Assembly: GCA_963978895.1 (NCBI GenBank)
Contig: OZ022242.1
Span: 18,505,477 to 18,569,476 of the forward strand
Origin: Erpobdella octoculata
Taxonomy: Eukaryota > Annelida > Clitellata > Hirudinida > Erpobdellidae
DNA length: 64,000 bases
Direction: 5' to 3'
The notes under the pieces were generated by a model that had not been told where the DNA came from, did not search any database, and saw nothing but the letters and a program-made list of their open reading frames with translations. Positions 46,725 to 60,200 of this stretch are shown here, piece after piece; position 1 is the first letter of the stretch; each line of letters starts with the position of its first letter. Both the position numbers and the translations under genes were made by a program.

Positions 46725-48277
46725 ACCAATTTATCTCTTTAAAATGTGTCTATTTAGATTTGTAGAAGAAATGAAATAAAAAAATTGTTTCAAGCTTGTA
46801 AGATTTTTGCCCATAAGAATTTATTTTATAAAAATTATAAACTGAAGAAATGATTTTCAGTCAAAGAAGGCGTCGTATGTCGTCCGTTGCAGTTGGATAA
46901 AATATGCTTGCTGGTGAGCGTAGGCGGATGGACGGACGCAAGCTTTCTATCGATTTCCCATTTGCAATAGGCAGAAAGAGTAAGTAGAAAAGAGAACAAG
47001 AAGATAAGAAAGAAGAGAGAGAAAGAGAGAACGAGAACATCACACCAGCTACACGGTGTGACATATATCACCAAGGAGATCACCAATAATAAATAATAAC
47101 TAATTACGTAAATATTGTTGTTTTTTCCTGTTAGAAAACAAGCAAACCATTAAAAACTTCGTTTTTCACAAATTTTTATATTTTTTAATTTGGCAGCTTC
47201 TAATTTTTTGCAATTTTTTTCGATGATAATACGTCTATAAAATAGAAAAACAATTACCACAGTCTTCTAAATATTGTATAAAACAAAAACAACGTTTTTT
47301 TAAATAAACTAAAAACTGATCATTTATTTATCTACAAAAAACTTTGTTTTTTTAGATTTAATACAATTGCATTCTATATTTTGTTTAATATTTGTCCAAT
47401 CAATCTGAAAATTTTAAAGAATTCAACGTCATTGACGACCGATGACAAATAAATTCATTAATTTTCAGCTTAATTGGATAACGGGAAGTTGGTTTTTTAA
47501 GCATCATAGGTTTCCATTGCATGGCTCAAGCAAGCAAACACTCTGAAGCTAATATAGAGAATTTAATAATAGTAGCACAATATTAATGTTTTAGTCAATT
47601 TCTATTTCAGCGATAAAATTAATATATAATAATTATTATATGAAATATTCAAATCTTTCACTTTATATGAATTATTCCAGCGGTACATAGCAAGTCCAAT
47701 GGAGCTGTACATAACGAGTCCATGGAGCTGTACATAACGAGTCCATGGAGCTGCACTTAACGTTTATTGTGTTTTTCACTGACTTATAATAACATCTGAA
47801 AAACTTTAGATGTAACTTATTAAATTTTTTTTAATTCAGCACTCTCATCGACATACATCCCAAATTAAATCTTTTCATCGCATCGTTGTCTCGGAAGATC
47901 CTTCTATTCCTTCTATTCCTTCCAGTCTTCCCTTTTTCCATTCCTTTTATTTCTTTCATTCTTTCTAACCTTTCCATGCCTTCCATGCGAACAGTGCTGA
48001 AAGTAGTGCAGTCGTTCATCTGAAGAAAGATGATTTCTCGCGCACAAGAACATGGAATATTATTTTTCATTTTAATTTTAATATTTTGTAACAGTGCCGA
48101 TAAATGACGTGTCAAAACAAACAAAAATGTAAAAACATTGTTAACAACCTGCTGGCTTGCTTTCAATAATTTGAAAACAGTTTTTCAAACAGCATTATTC
48201 TGTTGTTTCTGATTCACCAATATTATGAACTTTTTGCACATCTTTAAGTATCTTCTCAGTAGATTTTCGCTCCGAAA
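46725..48277. other. Upstream flank of the ABCC gene
   Basis: AT-rich; should hold the promoter of the ABCC gene, but I see no convincing TATA box or CpG cluster. At about 47690-47765 a 23 bp segment (GAGTCCATGGAGCTGTACAT) is repeated three times. About 47890-47990 is a TTCC/TTTC-rich stretch that gives spurious ORFs. Confidence 0.5.
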
Positions 48278-51200
48278 ATGGAAACTTTAGAGCCTTTTCT
48301 GGCAAGTTACTGGACGGAAGTAGAGGAGACAAAAACGAAGACGACATTTTTTTACGTTTCCTCTTCTACCAGAACGCCATTAAAACCTGTAGTGCCGCCC
48401 ATCAAAAAAAAATTATCGGCCTTCTGCGGTGAATACTTCAACTCGACCAGGATTGATAAAACTCATGGAGTTCTGGGAAACGAATGCTTTCTCAATGGTC
48501 AGTCAAGCTAAAAATAATTAAATATATTTTGTTCATTAATTTTTCTTTTTTAATTAATATTTTATTAGGAATAGTTATTAATGGTTATTATATCTATAAA
48601 AACATAAAAACTACGAATTGAAAAATGATTTTAAGTTGTGCTATTGTGTGATCATTCCGTTTTTTAATTGGTTTTCACTCTTTTTGTCAATAATGCGGTT
48701 GATACTGATAACCAATGATCATGTTGAATGACACCCACTGTGAACACACACATACACACATACCTGCAAAGGTTACACACAGTTAAATTGTTTTCTTATT
48801 TTGTTTATTTGAAAGCAGGCGTTACTTAAAATTGTTAAAAATAATAAAAGGAAATTTTCTCTAATTCAAAAAAATATTCATTGCTTCTTAGTTTTTCAAA
48901 ACTCAAAAATAAATGCTTTCATACAAGATGAAATATTGTATATTTCAACAACCAATAATACTGGCTACTCTACCATATTTTAACCTATTCCTGCATTACC
49001 TTCATAACGTTCACCAACACCACAAATTCCAACACCCTATTCAACATTCAGGTTTAAGTTTCGTTCCAAATATCGTCTTTGTACTGGCGGCAGTTCCACT
49101 TCTGATCTCCTGGAACAAGTCGATGTTTGCCAGCATGCACGTCAAAACTTGGGTCAGGTTTCCCCACCATGCCATCAGATGGCTACTTTTCCTCATACTC
49201 ATTGTCACTAACATATTTGAGGTAAGTAGCTGTGTGAATCATTAAACTGAGGCTGATGATGGATGTGTGAATTGACTGATTATGAATGTACAGTTTTTGT
49301 ATAGGCAGATGAATGGTCCGACGGGTGACTGAATTTGGGAGCAAAAAGATGGATAGTATACAAAATACAATAATACAAAATAAGATTTATAACGCGCCCT
49401 TTTAAAAAAGAAGTCTTTCGCAAAAGCGCATAAATTATATTATATATTATAAATTATATTATATATTATAAATTATATTATATATTATAAATTATATTAT
49501 ATATTATAAATTATATTATATATTATAAATTATATTATATATTATAAATTATATTATATATTATAAATTATATTATATATTATAAATTATATTATATATT
49601 ATAAATTATATTATATATTATAAATTATATTATATATTATAAATTATATTATATATACTAGTTATCATAAATGTTTTTATAAATCCAACTATTTTGTTCA
49701 TTTAGGTCTGCGCAAAAAACTCCGAGAGAAACTTTGGTAAAAAAATGATTTAACACGGGAAGTCATAAATCATGTGAAATTATTAAAGATTAGATAACAA
49801 TTCGTGGAATTATTACTTCGCAGAATTCATAATTTAACGTCCAGAGAGTTTCCGCAAAAAAATGGTCGTGATGATGATGATACATTGGTGAACTTTTTAT
49901 GGTGGGGAGATAGAGATTGATGAAAAATAATTGTTGGGTTATGAATAATCAGGGTTGGGAATGAGTGAATTAGAAAACTAATGAAAGTGATCGCAAAGTG
50001 TCATTATTGCAACAAGTCAAGTGAATGGGTCATGTTATTATATTATATGTTGGTTCGTTGAGCAATTGATTGAACGATAATATATGATGAACTGATTCAG
50101 GTAATATCTGGTTTTCTATCCGATGAACTTCTGGGTGGAGCCCATCTGCACCTCTTCATACCCCACATGGTCAGCGTAGTAGGTACACTGGTTGCTGTAG
50201 TGTTCTACCACAGTGTCGAAATGTGGAACTCTCCCAGATTTCTACTCATGCTCACTCTCTACTGGTTTTTCCTCATGGCTGTCGAGGTGGGTTAGATGGT
50301 TTGGTGGCTGAATGATACGATGGTAGGAGGATGTGGTTTATGTTAGAGTTTGTGTGGCTGGTGGTTCTTTGAAAAGAACAAGTAAATTTAAAGACATGTG
50401 AGGTGACTTTGAAAGCTAATGAAGTCGAGTTTTACATTAAATATATATATATAGCAAATAATGTTTCACAAAATTAGTGATGCTTTGCATGGACTTTCCA
50501 CTTTAATTGTTAAAAAATATTATTCAGTTTACAAAATTTGTTGTTATTGTTCTGAAAACCATTCAAACAGTTGAATTATTATTGGTTTCGTTGTTGTTGT
50601 TGTTAATTTCTTAAAGTTTTACTTGTTTAACGTGGCTTTAGACCTTATTAGACCTCTAGGTCACAAATCACTTTTCTAACTTTACTCACTCGTGTGCCTA
50701 TTTTGCAAAACAAACAGACGCAGCTTTTTATTGGTGCTTACCTAATACTCATTAACAAGGATATCTTGATATAACAACTGGATCCACAACCTAATCTATT
50801 AGGCCTAGACAGTTCAGCCAATTACGTCATAGTTCCATCAAAATTTGTAGAAATATGATATAACTATTATGCTTTTGTATTTTGTTACATCAATTTATTT
50901 ATAATTATGATATAAGAAGCGAGGTTGTGGATCCAGTTGTTATATCAAGATATCTTTGCTCATTAAATACGATTCAGTTGTTTATTTGTTATATATGTTA
51001 ATTTATTTAATTATTATCACTTTATTTATTTATTTTCTTTACTTTTCATATAACTTGGACTTTTTATACGTTATACAGTTGCATGTTTTATGGAGCTTGT
51101 CTTAAAAGTGAAATTTCGTCATCAGCCCATCTTTGATTTAAACTATTTCACTCTTTTTCATTCATTGGTTAAAACAAGGATATCTTGATATATCAAGACA

Positions 51201-54200
51201 TCCTTGGTTAAAACGTCAAAGCTCTTTTATCTGTACGATACTTGATGCAATACGGCATTAGAAACTACACGGTTGCACCTGCATTGCACCAGTATCGTGT
51301 TTCCATCTTTAAAGTTTAAGTTAAATCTCTGAACCTACCTGTCATACAAGTCATTTGAAATTTATAGAGCTTCTAAGTCTACCTGTCATGAGTCATTTTA
51401 CATTTAGTGTGTAGTTGTGTGTTTCTAATCGGTTGATCGTTTTTTAGCATTTTGTCCAAAAATTTTTACAAGATGTTTTGATAATTTAGTTCAATCATCA
51501 ACCCGAATAATGGTTTAAAAATAAGTTAAGAAATAATAAACTACAAATAAGTTAAGATATAATAAACTACAAATAAGTTAAGAAATAATAAACTACAAAT
51601 AAGTTAAGAAATAATAAACTACAAATAAGTTAAGAAATAATAAACTACAAATAAGTTAAGAAATAATAAACTACAAATAAGTTAAGAAATAATAAACTAC
51701 AAATAAGTTAAGAAATAATAAACTACAAATAAGTTAAGAAATAATAAACTACAAATTACGTAAAACAATGGATTCAATATAAACACATTAATTTCAGGGT
51801 ATAATGATGTTAAATTCGACAAGCATTGCTTATGTTCACAATTGTAGACGCAGTTTAATTTTCATATATACTATTAACTCAACTACTAAGAAAGCTAAGT
51901 CAAGAAGCACTAAAGTCCCTTATTATGTCACATTATTATTATGTTCAGAGTTCTGAGTACTTCATTTCCCTCAAGCGCAACATCATTATCTTCAGTTATC
52001 TGTTCAAAAAATAAACGAAATGTAACAAAATAAAAAAATTATGGTGACACATAAATAGCATTACATTTATATCTACAATGTCTATATTTAAATAAAACAC
52101 GAAACAATTATTAAACTTCAATGAAAGATAAATAAATTAATTAATTGAAGTTAAACATGAAAAAATTAATAAATTAAAATTAAACACGAAATAAAGAATG
52201 AATTAAAATAAAAACATTTTAAAATAAAATTATAGACGAATAAATGAATAAATTACAGATCATGAAGACCATGAACTTGAACCTATCAAATACAGCAAGT
52301 GAATTCATGCGACCTCACTTCACCAGGGCAAGCATCGCTCTTTACCTTCTCCTCTTCGTCATTGAACTGGATGTGCTTAGGCAACTTGTTAGCTGGTTAT
52401 TCATTAAATATTTGTTAGCTGGTTGTTCATTAAATATTTGTTAGCTGGTTGTTCATTAAATATTTGTTAGCTGGTTGTTCATTAAATATTTGTTAGCTGG
52501 TTGTTCATTAAATACTTATTATAGCTGGTTGTTCATTAAATATTTGTAGCCATCTTATGAATGAACATTTATTTCTTTGGTGAAATAAAACGAGAGTAAA
52601 TTATTTCAGAAAGCAATAATAGTTAAAAATAAATTCAATGAGGAAAAAATAATTTATTGTACTACTAAAATAATCATACGTTTAAATTTTCAATTGAATA
52701 AATGAAAATAATAAATTTATTAATAAAGAATTTCATTAGAAATTTTAACTTGAAAGCTTTTGAAAATTAGCTCCATTATGTGATTAGCTGTCTGATTTCC
52801 ATTTTCGTGTTCAATAAAATAAATGTGTTGGTAGTATAGAAATGTGTTGGTAGTATAGAAATGTGTTGGTAGTATAGAAATGTGTTGGTAGTATAGAAAT
52901 GTGTTGGTAGTATAGAAATGTGTTGATAGTATAGAAATGTGTTGGTAGCATAGAAATGTGTTGGTAGTATAGAAATGTGTTGGTATTATTTGCTAATAAA
53001 AATTAAATTTAAAAATAAAACCAACAAGCCGTAAAATAGGAGTTTTTTTTTAAATCCCTCATAATTCAGGATTTGCAGGCTTTTCATTAAATGCAACGAA
53101 ATTTTGAAAACGAAATTTTTAAAAAATTTTAACGTAAATATCTATATAATTATGTTTAATTTTTGTTTTTTATTCCAAATATAGATAAACAAATTTTAAA
53201 TAAAAAAAAAATTCCAGAACAACTTTTAAGCTTCAATAGATGCATTGTCATGAGAAGCAAACCTATAAACATAAAAAATAAATAATTTCCGATGTCTGCT
53301 AGCAATTTCGCATAACGCGGTGGTCAGCAGTCAGCTGTTGGTAAAATTAGTGCGCGCAGCCGTGTAATAAAAGTTATTACGAATTGTACACTGTCAGTCC
53401 TAAAGATGCAAAAAGTTTTATTTGAGCTTATTATGCAAGAGATTATTCGATTACATCAAACATTATGCTGGATTTATTGTTGAAAAGATCTCATCGCAAG
53501 ATATTGAAGCTGTCTTAAGAAGGCTTGGCATGAAATTTAGGGATTTTAATTTGCTTGAACCAGATTCAATCCAAAGCATTGACATTTTTTTTTATATTGC
53601 TGAGCAAGTAGAAAAGCCATATTGTCTAATGACCACATTATTCCTTTACTGCGATTGAGATCTTGACTTCATTGAACTTTGTATAAAAATAGAGAGACGG
53701 AAAACATTCTTTATTTAACATCTGACAGTTCTATAAAACAACAACAAAACCGTCATTTTTGTCGGGGGTATTTATAGTATTTTATATTTCAGCTCAATTG
53801 TATGACAGGAAGTTAGTTAATTTTCACTTTCATGGTTTGCAAACATTCAAGCAAGCAAGCAAGACTAGACGTGAAGTTATTATAAGAAATTTAAAAAAAC
53901 AAAAGTGATCATTAAGTAATTGACAAATAGGAAAAACTACATATTAATTGCACTTCGTTCAACTTTAATTTCCTACTTTTAATATTTCAATTTTTTGTTT
54001 ATTTTAGTAATAACCCAGTTAAGTCTCGACAAAATTTCAAAGTAGATAAAATTGTTGAAAATTTACTGTGGAGATGATGATGATGGGATATTATTGTAAA
54101 ATACAACCACGGTAGCGGAAACAAAAATTCCATAAAAAAAAACCAACATGAACCGGTTACAAGTTTGTGCTGTGCTTAGTTAGTTTAACAAACCACTTTG

Positions 54201-57200
54201 ACACGAACACTAATTAGTTGTAGCGAGTGTCACACGACTTTGCTCATTTTGCGCCGTTGCTTTGAAAGGCATGTTATGCACACGCTTGCTTGTTGTCTGT
54301 CGTCTTGAAGCTGGTCCGCTGTTTTGTCAAATCTGCGTGTTGCTGATTGTGATGGATAGACGCGCAATTTATTTTTTAGTTTTACAAATAAAACCATCAG
54401 TTATTTTCAAAAGTTAGGACAGAGTTAAGTAAAGATAGTCAACATTGATAAATGAGTAAAAAGCTTATCCGACCATTTTTTAGACTTTTTTTGGGGACAC
54501 ATTTGACTTTTTGTATAAAGTGCCATCAATTAATTTAAAGTCATTTATTTTAATTTTGCTAAAACATTTGATAAACTACTTCACCAAAGGCTGTCTAAAA
54601 GGCTTGAAGCTGTAAATAGATGGTTAACCACTGATATGGTCTAAAAGCTGGCTGTTTGAAATGAGACAGTGAATTAAAATAAAAAGAGTAAGTTTTACAT
54701 AGAAAACTATGTCAACTGTGTTAACCAAAATTAAATTTTTTTTTTAAATAATTGCTCATAGTTCTTTACACCGAGTAAAAGTCGGTGAGGTCCGGAAAAG
54801 TCCGGTGTGGGGAAGTCAGGTCTATTGACTGTTGCGATTTCATTGCTGGCACAAACGGTGGATTTTTTGATGGTTCATCCTTTCTTAGACAGCCTGGTGA
54901 TCAAAAGTTTACCTTAAGCTACCATATTGATGCTGGGCTTAGTGCGGGCACCTGATCGACATAACACATCGAGTAGCAGAATCTTTAACCTCAAACCATC
55001 CTGCGAACCAAACAAACCAGGCCTCTAATAGCTGGATTACATGAGTGCTCTACAACTCCCAGCTGAGGACCGGGTTGAGTCAGTATAGGTTGGCTTACCA
55101 GACAACGAGAAAGTTTTGTAAATACCGGTAAAGTCCGATGTGATCCGCTGTGGTCCGGTGATGTGAGGACGATGCTGTGATGGACGGTTATGTCTGGTGA
55201 GGTATTTCGACTTCGACGCATTCCAATTGGAATATTTGTGCTAGTGTAGAGTTCGTACCTTAGGTATCGGTCAATAAAACGTTTTATAACTTAATACTTA
55301 ATAATCTTGAATAAACTATTAGTGTTGAACATTTTCTTAGATGAGGCGGTAATAGATTAAAATGTGAATTGTCATTGGTGCCTACAAATTAAACAATTGT
55401 AATATATTTAGACGATGGTTATTTAAGTATTGTTTGCACTATTGCTTACGCGCCAATCATTCTCCTGTTTGTCGATTCATTCGTTTATTCATGTACACAT
55501 CCGTCCATCAATCCAAACATTCATCCATTCATCCAGAGGTACGCTTTCTTCAAGAAACGTCGAATCTTGAAGCCGCCAGAATACTTGGCTGAGACAAATT
55601 ACGTACAATCGGCTGTCAGTCTGCCGTCGAAAGCCACTTATTTTTGGATGAGAAGTCTTGTCAACCAGGCTTGCAAGACTCCACTAGAGCTAAAAGATCT
55701 GGGATCTTTGCCGAAGGTAGATCTGCGTTGCTATTTAATTTTTCATCTCTGAAGTTGTTGTTAATGTGAAAAGAAGAAATCTTAGTTGTATTAAAGTGTT
55801 AGATTTTGTTAATCTTGTAAACAAATTGTTTTAATATATTATTTCCAATGTATGCAATTTGTATGCAATCTTATAACTATTTACTCAACCAAACATTTTC
55901 TCTTATTTATTCTATTGAAATACATAACCAGGTAACCATTGTTATATTCATTAATCCATCAATTTATTCATTCATCCACCCGTTCACTCACTAAACAGTT
56001 TATCAATCTGTCAATCCACTCATTCTCCCGACCAGCCACAAACTTAACCATCCTTATATCTACCCGGCCACTCAACAGCCATCCTTCTTATATCCATCCT
56101 TCTCCCTACCTCTCTTTTTATTTACATACTCACCAGTCTACACATCCGTCCGTGAACAGATTTTACCAAATTATTTTCGTTTTGCACACTCTTGAATTTT
56201 CATTGCTAAAATATCGATAAAATTGAACATGCAAATAATCCAAAACCTTCCCGCAGAGTGAAAGATCCGGTTACAATTATGGCAAGCTTTTGGCCGCCAT
56301 AGAAGAAGAGAAGGTAAACAAATCTCAACATTTTTAAATTTTTATGCTTTTGTATAAATTGAAATAAAACATTTGTAAGTTCTTTAAATTATTTAAACTG
56401 AAAAATTTTCTTTAAAACGTATTTTCTGCTTTGAATAGTGTTCATATTTGTTATCATCATAGCTTCTGCCATCACCCATTTCCAAAGATCATCTTTGTTT
56501 TAATGTTATAACCATCTACCATCAAACCTTATTTATTTATTTTATCAATATCACCTGCATCATCACCACCACCACCAATGTCACCATCAGGAAAAACAGT
56601 CGTTTGATGAAAAAGTGTGCACCTCACTGTACAAGTCGTGCTGGTTGAAGAGTCAGTGTATGATGCTGCTGGCTGGCTTACTTATGCTGGCTGGGACGGC
56701 CCTCCACCTGTCTGTACCAGTTATTCTCGTCTTCATACTTAATCATGTCGATGAAAAAGCTCACAAGAAACCGACCAATGCCACCTTGCCACCGGTTAGA
56801 TGTTATCACCTTCGCCATAATCATCATTATCATAACTTCACCCGTGGCTGCATCACGGTTTTTAAAACCTGGTAGCAAAATATAAATTGTATGTGAATGA
56901 TGCACATTATGTAGTTATGTTTTTCAAAACCACTAAGGCTTACAAAAGCACCACACATATTTGAAATAGTGCTGTTTAGAGACTGCTATTCAGAAGAATA
57001 TAATTTGAAAAACTTTTAAATATATATGTAAGTATGTTATTTATGTGTTTGGATGAGTTCGTTGTGTGCAATTTTGCATGTAATAACAATAATAATAATA
57101 AAAACGGCAATTTATGTAGCATGTAGTTCTGCACGGTTGTGTGAGTGTACGCAGGAGATTTTAAAAAAATATTACTTCCGCTACAAAAGAAGAAAAAAAC

Positions 57201-60200
57201 CTCAGTCGATATGAACTGTTCAATATTTCCGTGCAGCAGATTTCCCATGAATGCATGTTAGTGTGTGTGTGTGTGTTGGTGGGGATGTGTGTGTGTGTGT
57301 GTGACGGTATAATGTATGTGTGTGCGTGAATATGTGACCAGAACGTTTTTGCATTGCATTTTAGACATAAAAAATTATCTTCAATCACTCCTAATTACTT
57401 TTACATTTCTACCAATCTATTAAAAAATATTTTTTCTTCTGTCATTCCTAAGTAATGATTAAAATTTTTACTCAAGAACTGAATGAGTCAGTCAGTCTAA
57501 TGGATTTCCTGACTTGACCTAATGATGAACTATATCTATATACTGACTGTAACATATACTTTTCTTTTCTTTTTTCTTCGTTCACACGTTTCTTCAGTCA
57601 TGAGCATGCAGCCGATAAGATGTGGTAGTACCAGTAGATTCTTCCGGAAGAAGAAAATCCTTTCTGAATCATCATATATCGTTCGCCACTATTAAATTAT
57701 CAAGTTTTTTCGTCATCGCCACCAACGCATTCGATTTTGCTAAATAACAACATAAATGTAGTTAAATATTTTTTGTTGAAAATTCTGTATAATAAAAAAT
57801 TAAATATATAAATAATAAGCAACTTCATTAAAATAGCCGATCCGGGTATTTTTTGATTGATTTAATTGTACAATTTTGAAAATAATTTAATTTCTAAATA
57901 AATTATTTGTCACTTTTTTGAATTTTTATGATTTTTAAAAGTAATTCTTATATTTCACACAACTTTCTTTTAGGGGACGTCAATTTATTATGTCAACAAT
58001 TTTTAGGCAATTTGTTACCCCCCTCTCCCCCTTGTCAACAACTGTCAAACCTTCAGTCACCCCCTAACAAAATTATGTCAAACAAATTGTACACCCCCCA
58101 AAAAAAACAACAACAAAATAACTAGCAATTTCTTATACGGCTGGCTTTTATGCTAAAAATAGACTGTACGTTGATATTAAAAGTTCTACAAATAAATTGT
58201 TAATACAGTTTTTAGTCTTGTGTAACAGATTTCAAATTGACTATAACAACACTTGAATTTCATGAACAAATTGAGAATTTATATGCTAGCTTCTAACATC
58301 TTCCAATGGAGAATTCAAATGTTCATCAATTGTTATAATGGGCATAGTGGTTGATTGATCAATTTCTTGTGGAATCGATACACACGACAAGTCAACATCA
58401 TCTTCATCTAACCATTCTGCGCTTAACATCTCTCCATGCGCAATATTTGCCATCAGTTCTATCTGTCTCTTGGCAGTCACTCGCTTTGGTCGAATTCTTT
58501 GCGGTTGAGGAGCATGTGGTAATTAGTAATTACCTAGCCCCAAGATCGCATTCGCATTGTCGGTGCTGTTGAACATGCTTCTTCAACATGATTTTTGACG
58601 TAACATAAAAGTGACAAATTTCGCAGATCCGTTCAAATAACGACAACTTAATGGAAAGACAGTACAGATCATGTGGAAGAATTTTGAATGCCTTTGCCGA
58701 TCGAGGTAGCATGTTGTCAAACTTCAAAGACTGAATACAAGAGTTTAAAAGTGTGGGATCTTACGGGTTTACCTTACAATTTTAGGTCATTCAGTTTTAT
58801 TTATTTAATTTATTGTTAAGTTTTAAGTAAAAATCAAAATACGACACAGTTTACGATTATCGTAAACTGTGTAGTATTTTGAATGTTTTTTGGGGTAGGT
58901 AGATTCTAATTGACTGAATGGTATACAATGCATTTATTATTTTCCTATTTTTTGATTTATTAACTTTTGTAAAAAATACATTGATGACGTCAATTTATCT
59001 TGAACTCCCCCCTCCCCCATGTCAACAATTGTCAAACTTCTTCAACCCCCCCCCATATTTTGTTGACATAATAAATGGATGTCCCCTTAAGCAGCTTTAA
59101 ACATTTTGAAGGATTTTTAAATGTTTGTTCTTTTATTAAGATGGTGCCTGGGTCCAATAATTAATAATTCGTAGATTACAATTTAGACAAAAAAAAATCG
59201 TTGAAATTTTTTGCGGATTTTACAGCGCAATCGAGTTATTTAAAATTGTTTGTATCAGTTTTAAATAATATAAAAAAACATATACAACTCCATGGTAGGC
59301 CATCAGTATTATAAAGTTGAACAAAAAATTTCATTGCTGATGTTTCAGTGTGATAGAATAAAATTATTAGTTTGCTGGGCCATAACAGAACAATGACTGT
59401 CAGGCTATGTTTTTGTAATAGGCTAGCACGCAATAACTCACAAATCTCAACATCTAGTATTTAATGAGCTTATGTTGGGCAAATGTGAAGTATGTTTAAG
59501 AAAGTCATCAAGTTATTTCGATATGTACCTTGTGCAGAAGGATAATCCTAATGCAAGGCACTTGAAGAGAAACCTTTTTATAGGAATTGCTCACCTGAGG
59601 TTGTTGCTCTAGATAGTCTAGATGAACTAACACCAGGTGGGAATGTAAATATAGGTACATGATGTGGAATCATGTGACAATTTTTGCTGAAAAATAAAAA
59701 AAATAATATCAACAAGTCATTTAAACGGTTTTAAGACTTTTTAAATCTGGATTGGTGGTGTTTCTGAAACAACATTTTGGTAAGAGCAGTCAATTTAGGC
59801 AGATATGCACCAACAAATATATATATATATTTTAAATCTATTATACTTTAACGCCGGTCTTGCTTGCTTGCCTGATTGATTGCTTGCTGGCTTGTTTGAA
59901 TATTTGCAAACCTTGAAAGTGAAATTAAACTAACTTTTCGTCTTTCAAACAAGCTGAAATTTAAAATATAGGCTTGTTCCTAATAACAATGCATTTTATT
60001 AAAATTTAAATTAAAAAAAACAATGTTTTTATTTAGGAATAATAATTATAAATTACCTGTGTTTTAAAACAAAAATAAATTAAAGTCAATCATATAAATG
60101 TTAGCATATATATTTATAAAAAACAGGTATTTTTCGCAAATACCTTATATTTCAGGATTTGCCGGAATTTCATTTATTGCAAAATTGTTTATTTTAAAAC

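Noticed and set aside
47831..48166. 111-residue ORF on the - strand, rich in Met, Glu and Arg
   Set aside because: The charged part comes from a TTCC/TTTC simple tract; no homology or splice support.
53422..53658. 78-residue ORF in the ABCC intron
   Set aside because: Looks protein-like in composition, but I recognise no domain and the neighbours are transposon fragments.
57590..57690. Possible extra ABCC exon after TTCTTCAG
   Set aside because: Exons 7 and 8 already join in phase with the spacing seen in human SUR1, and the segment meets stops.
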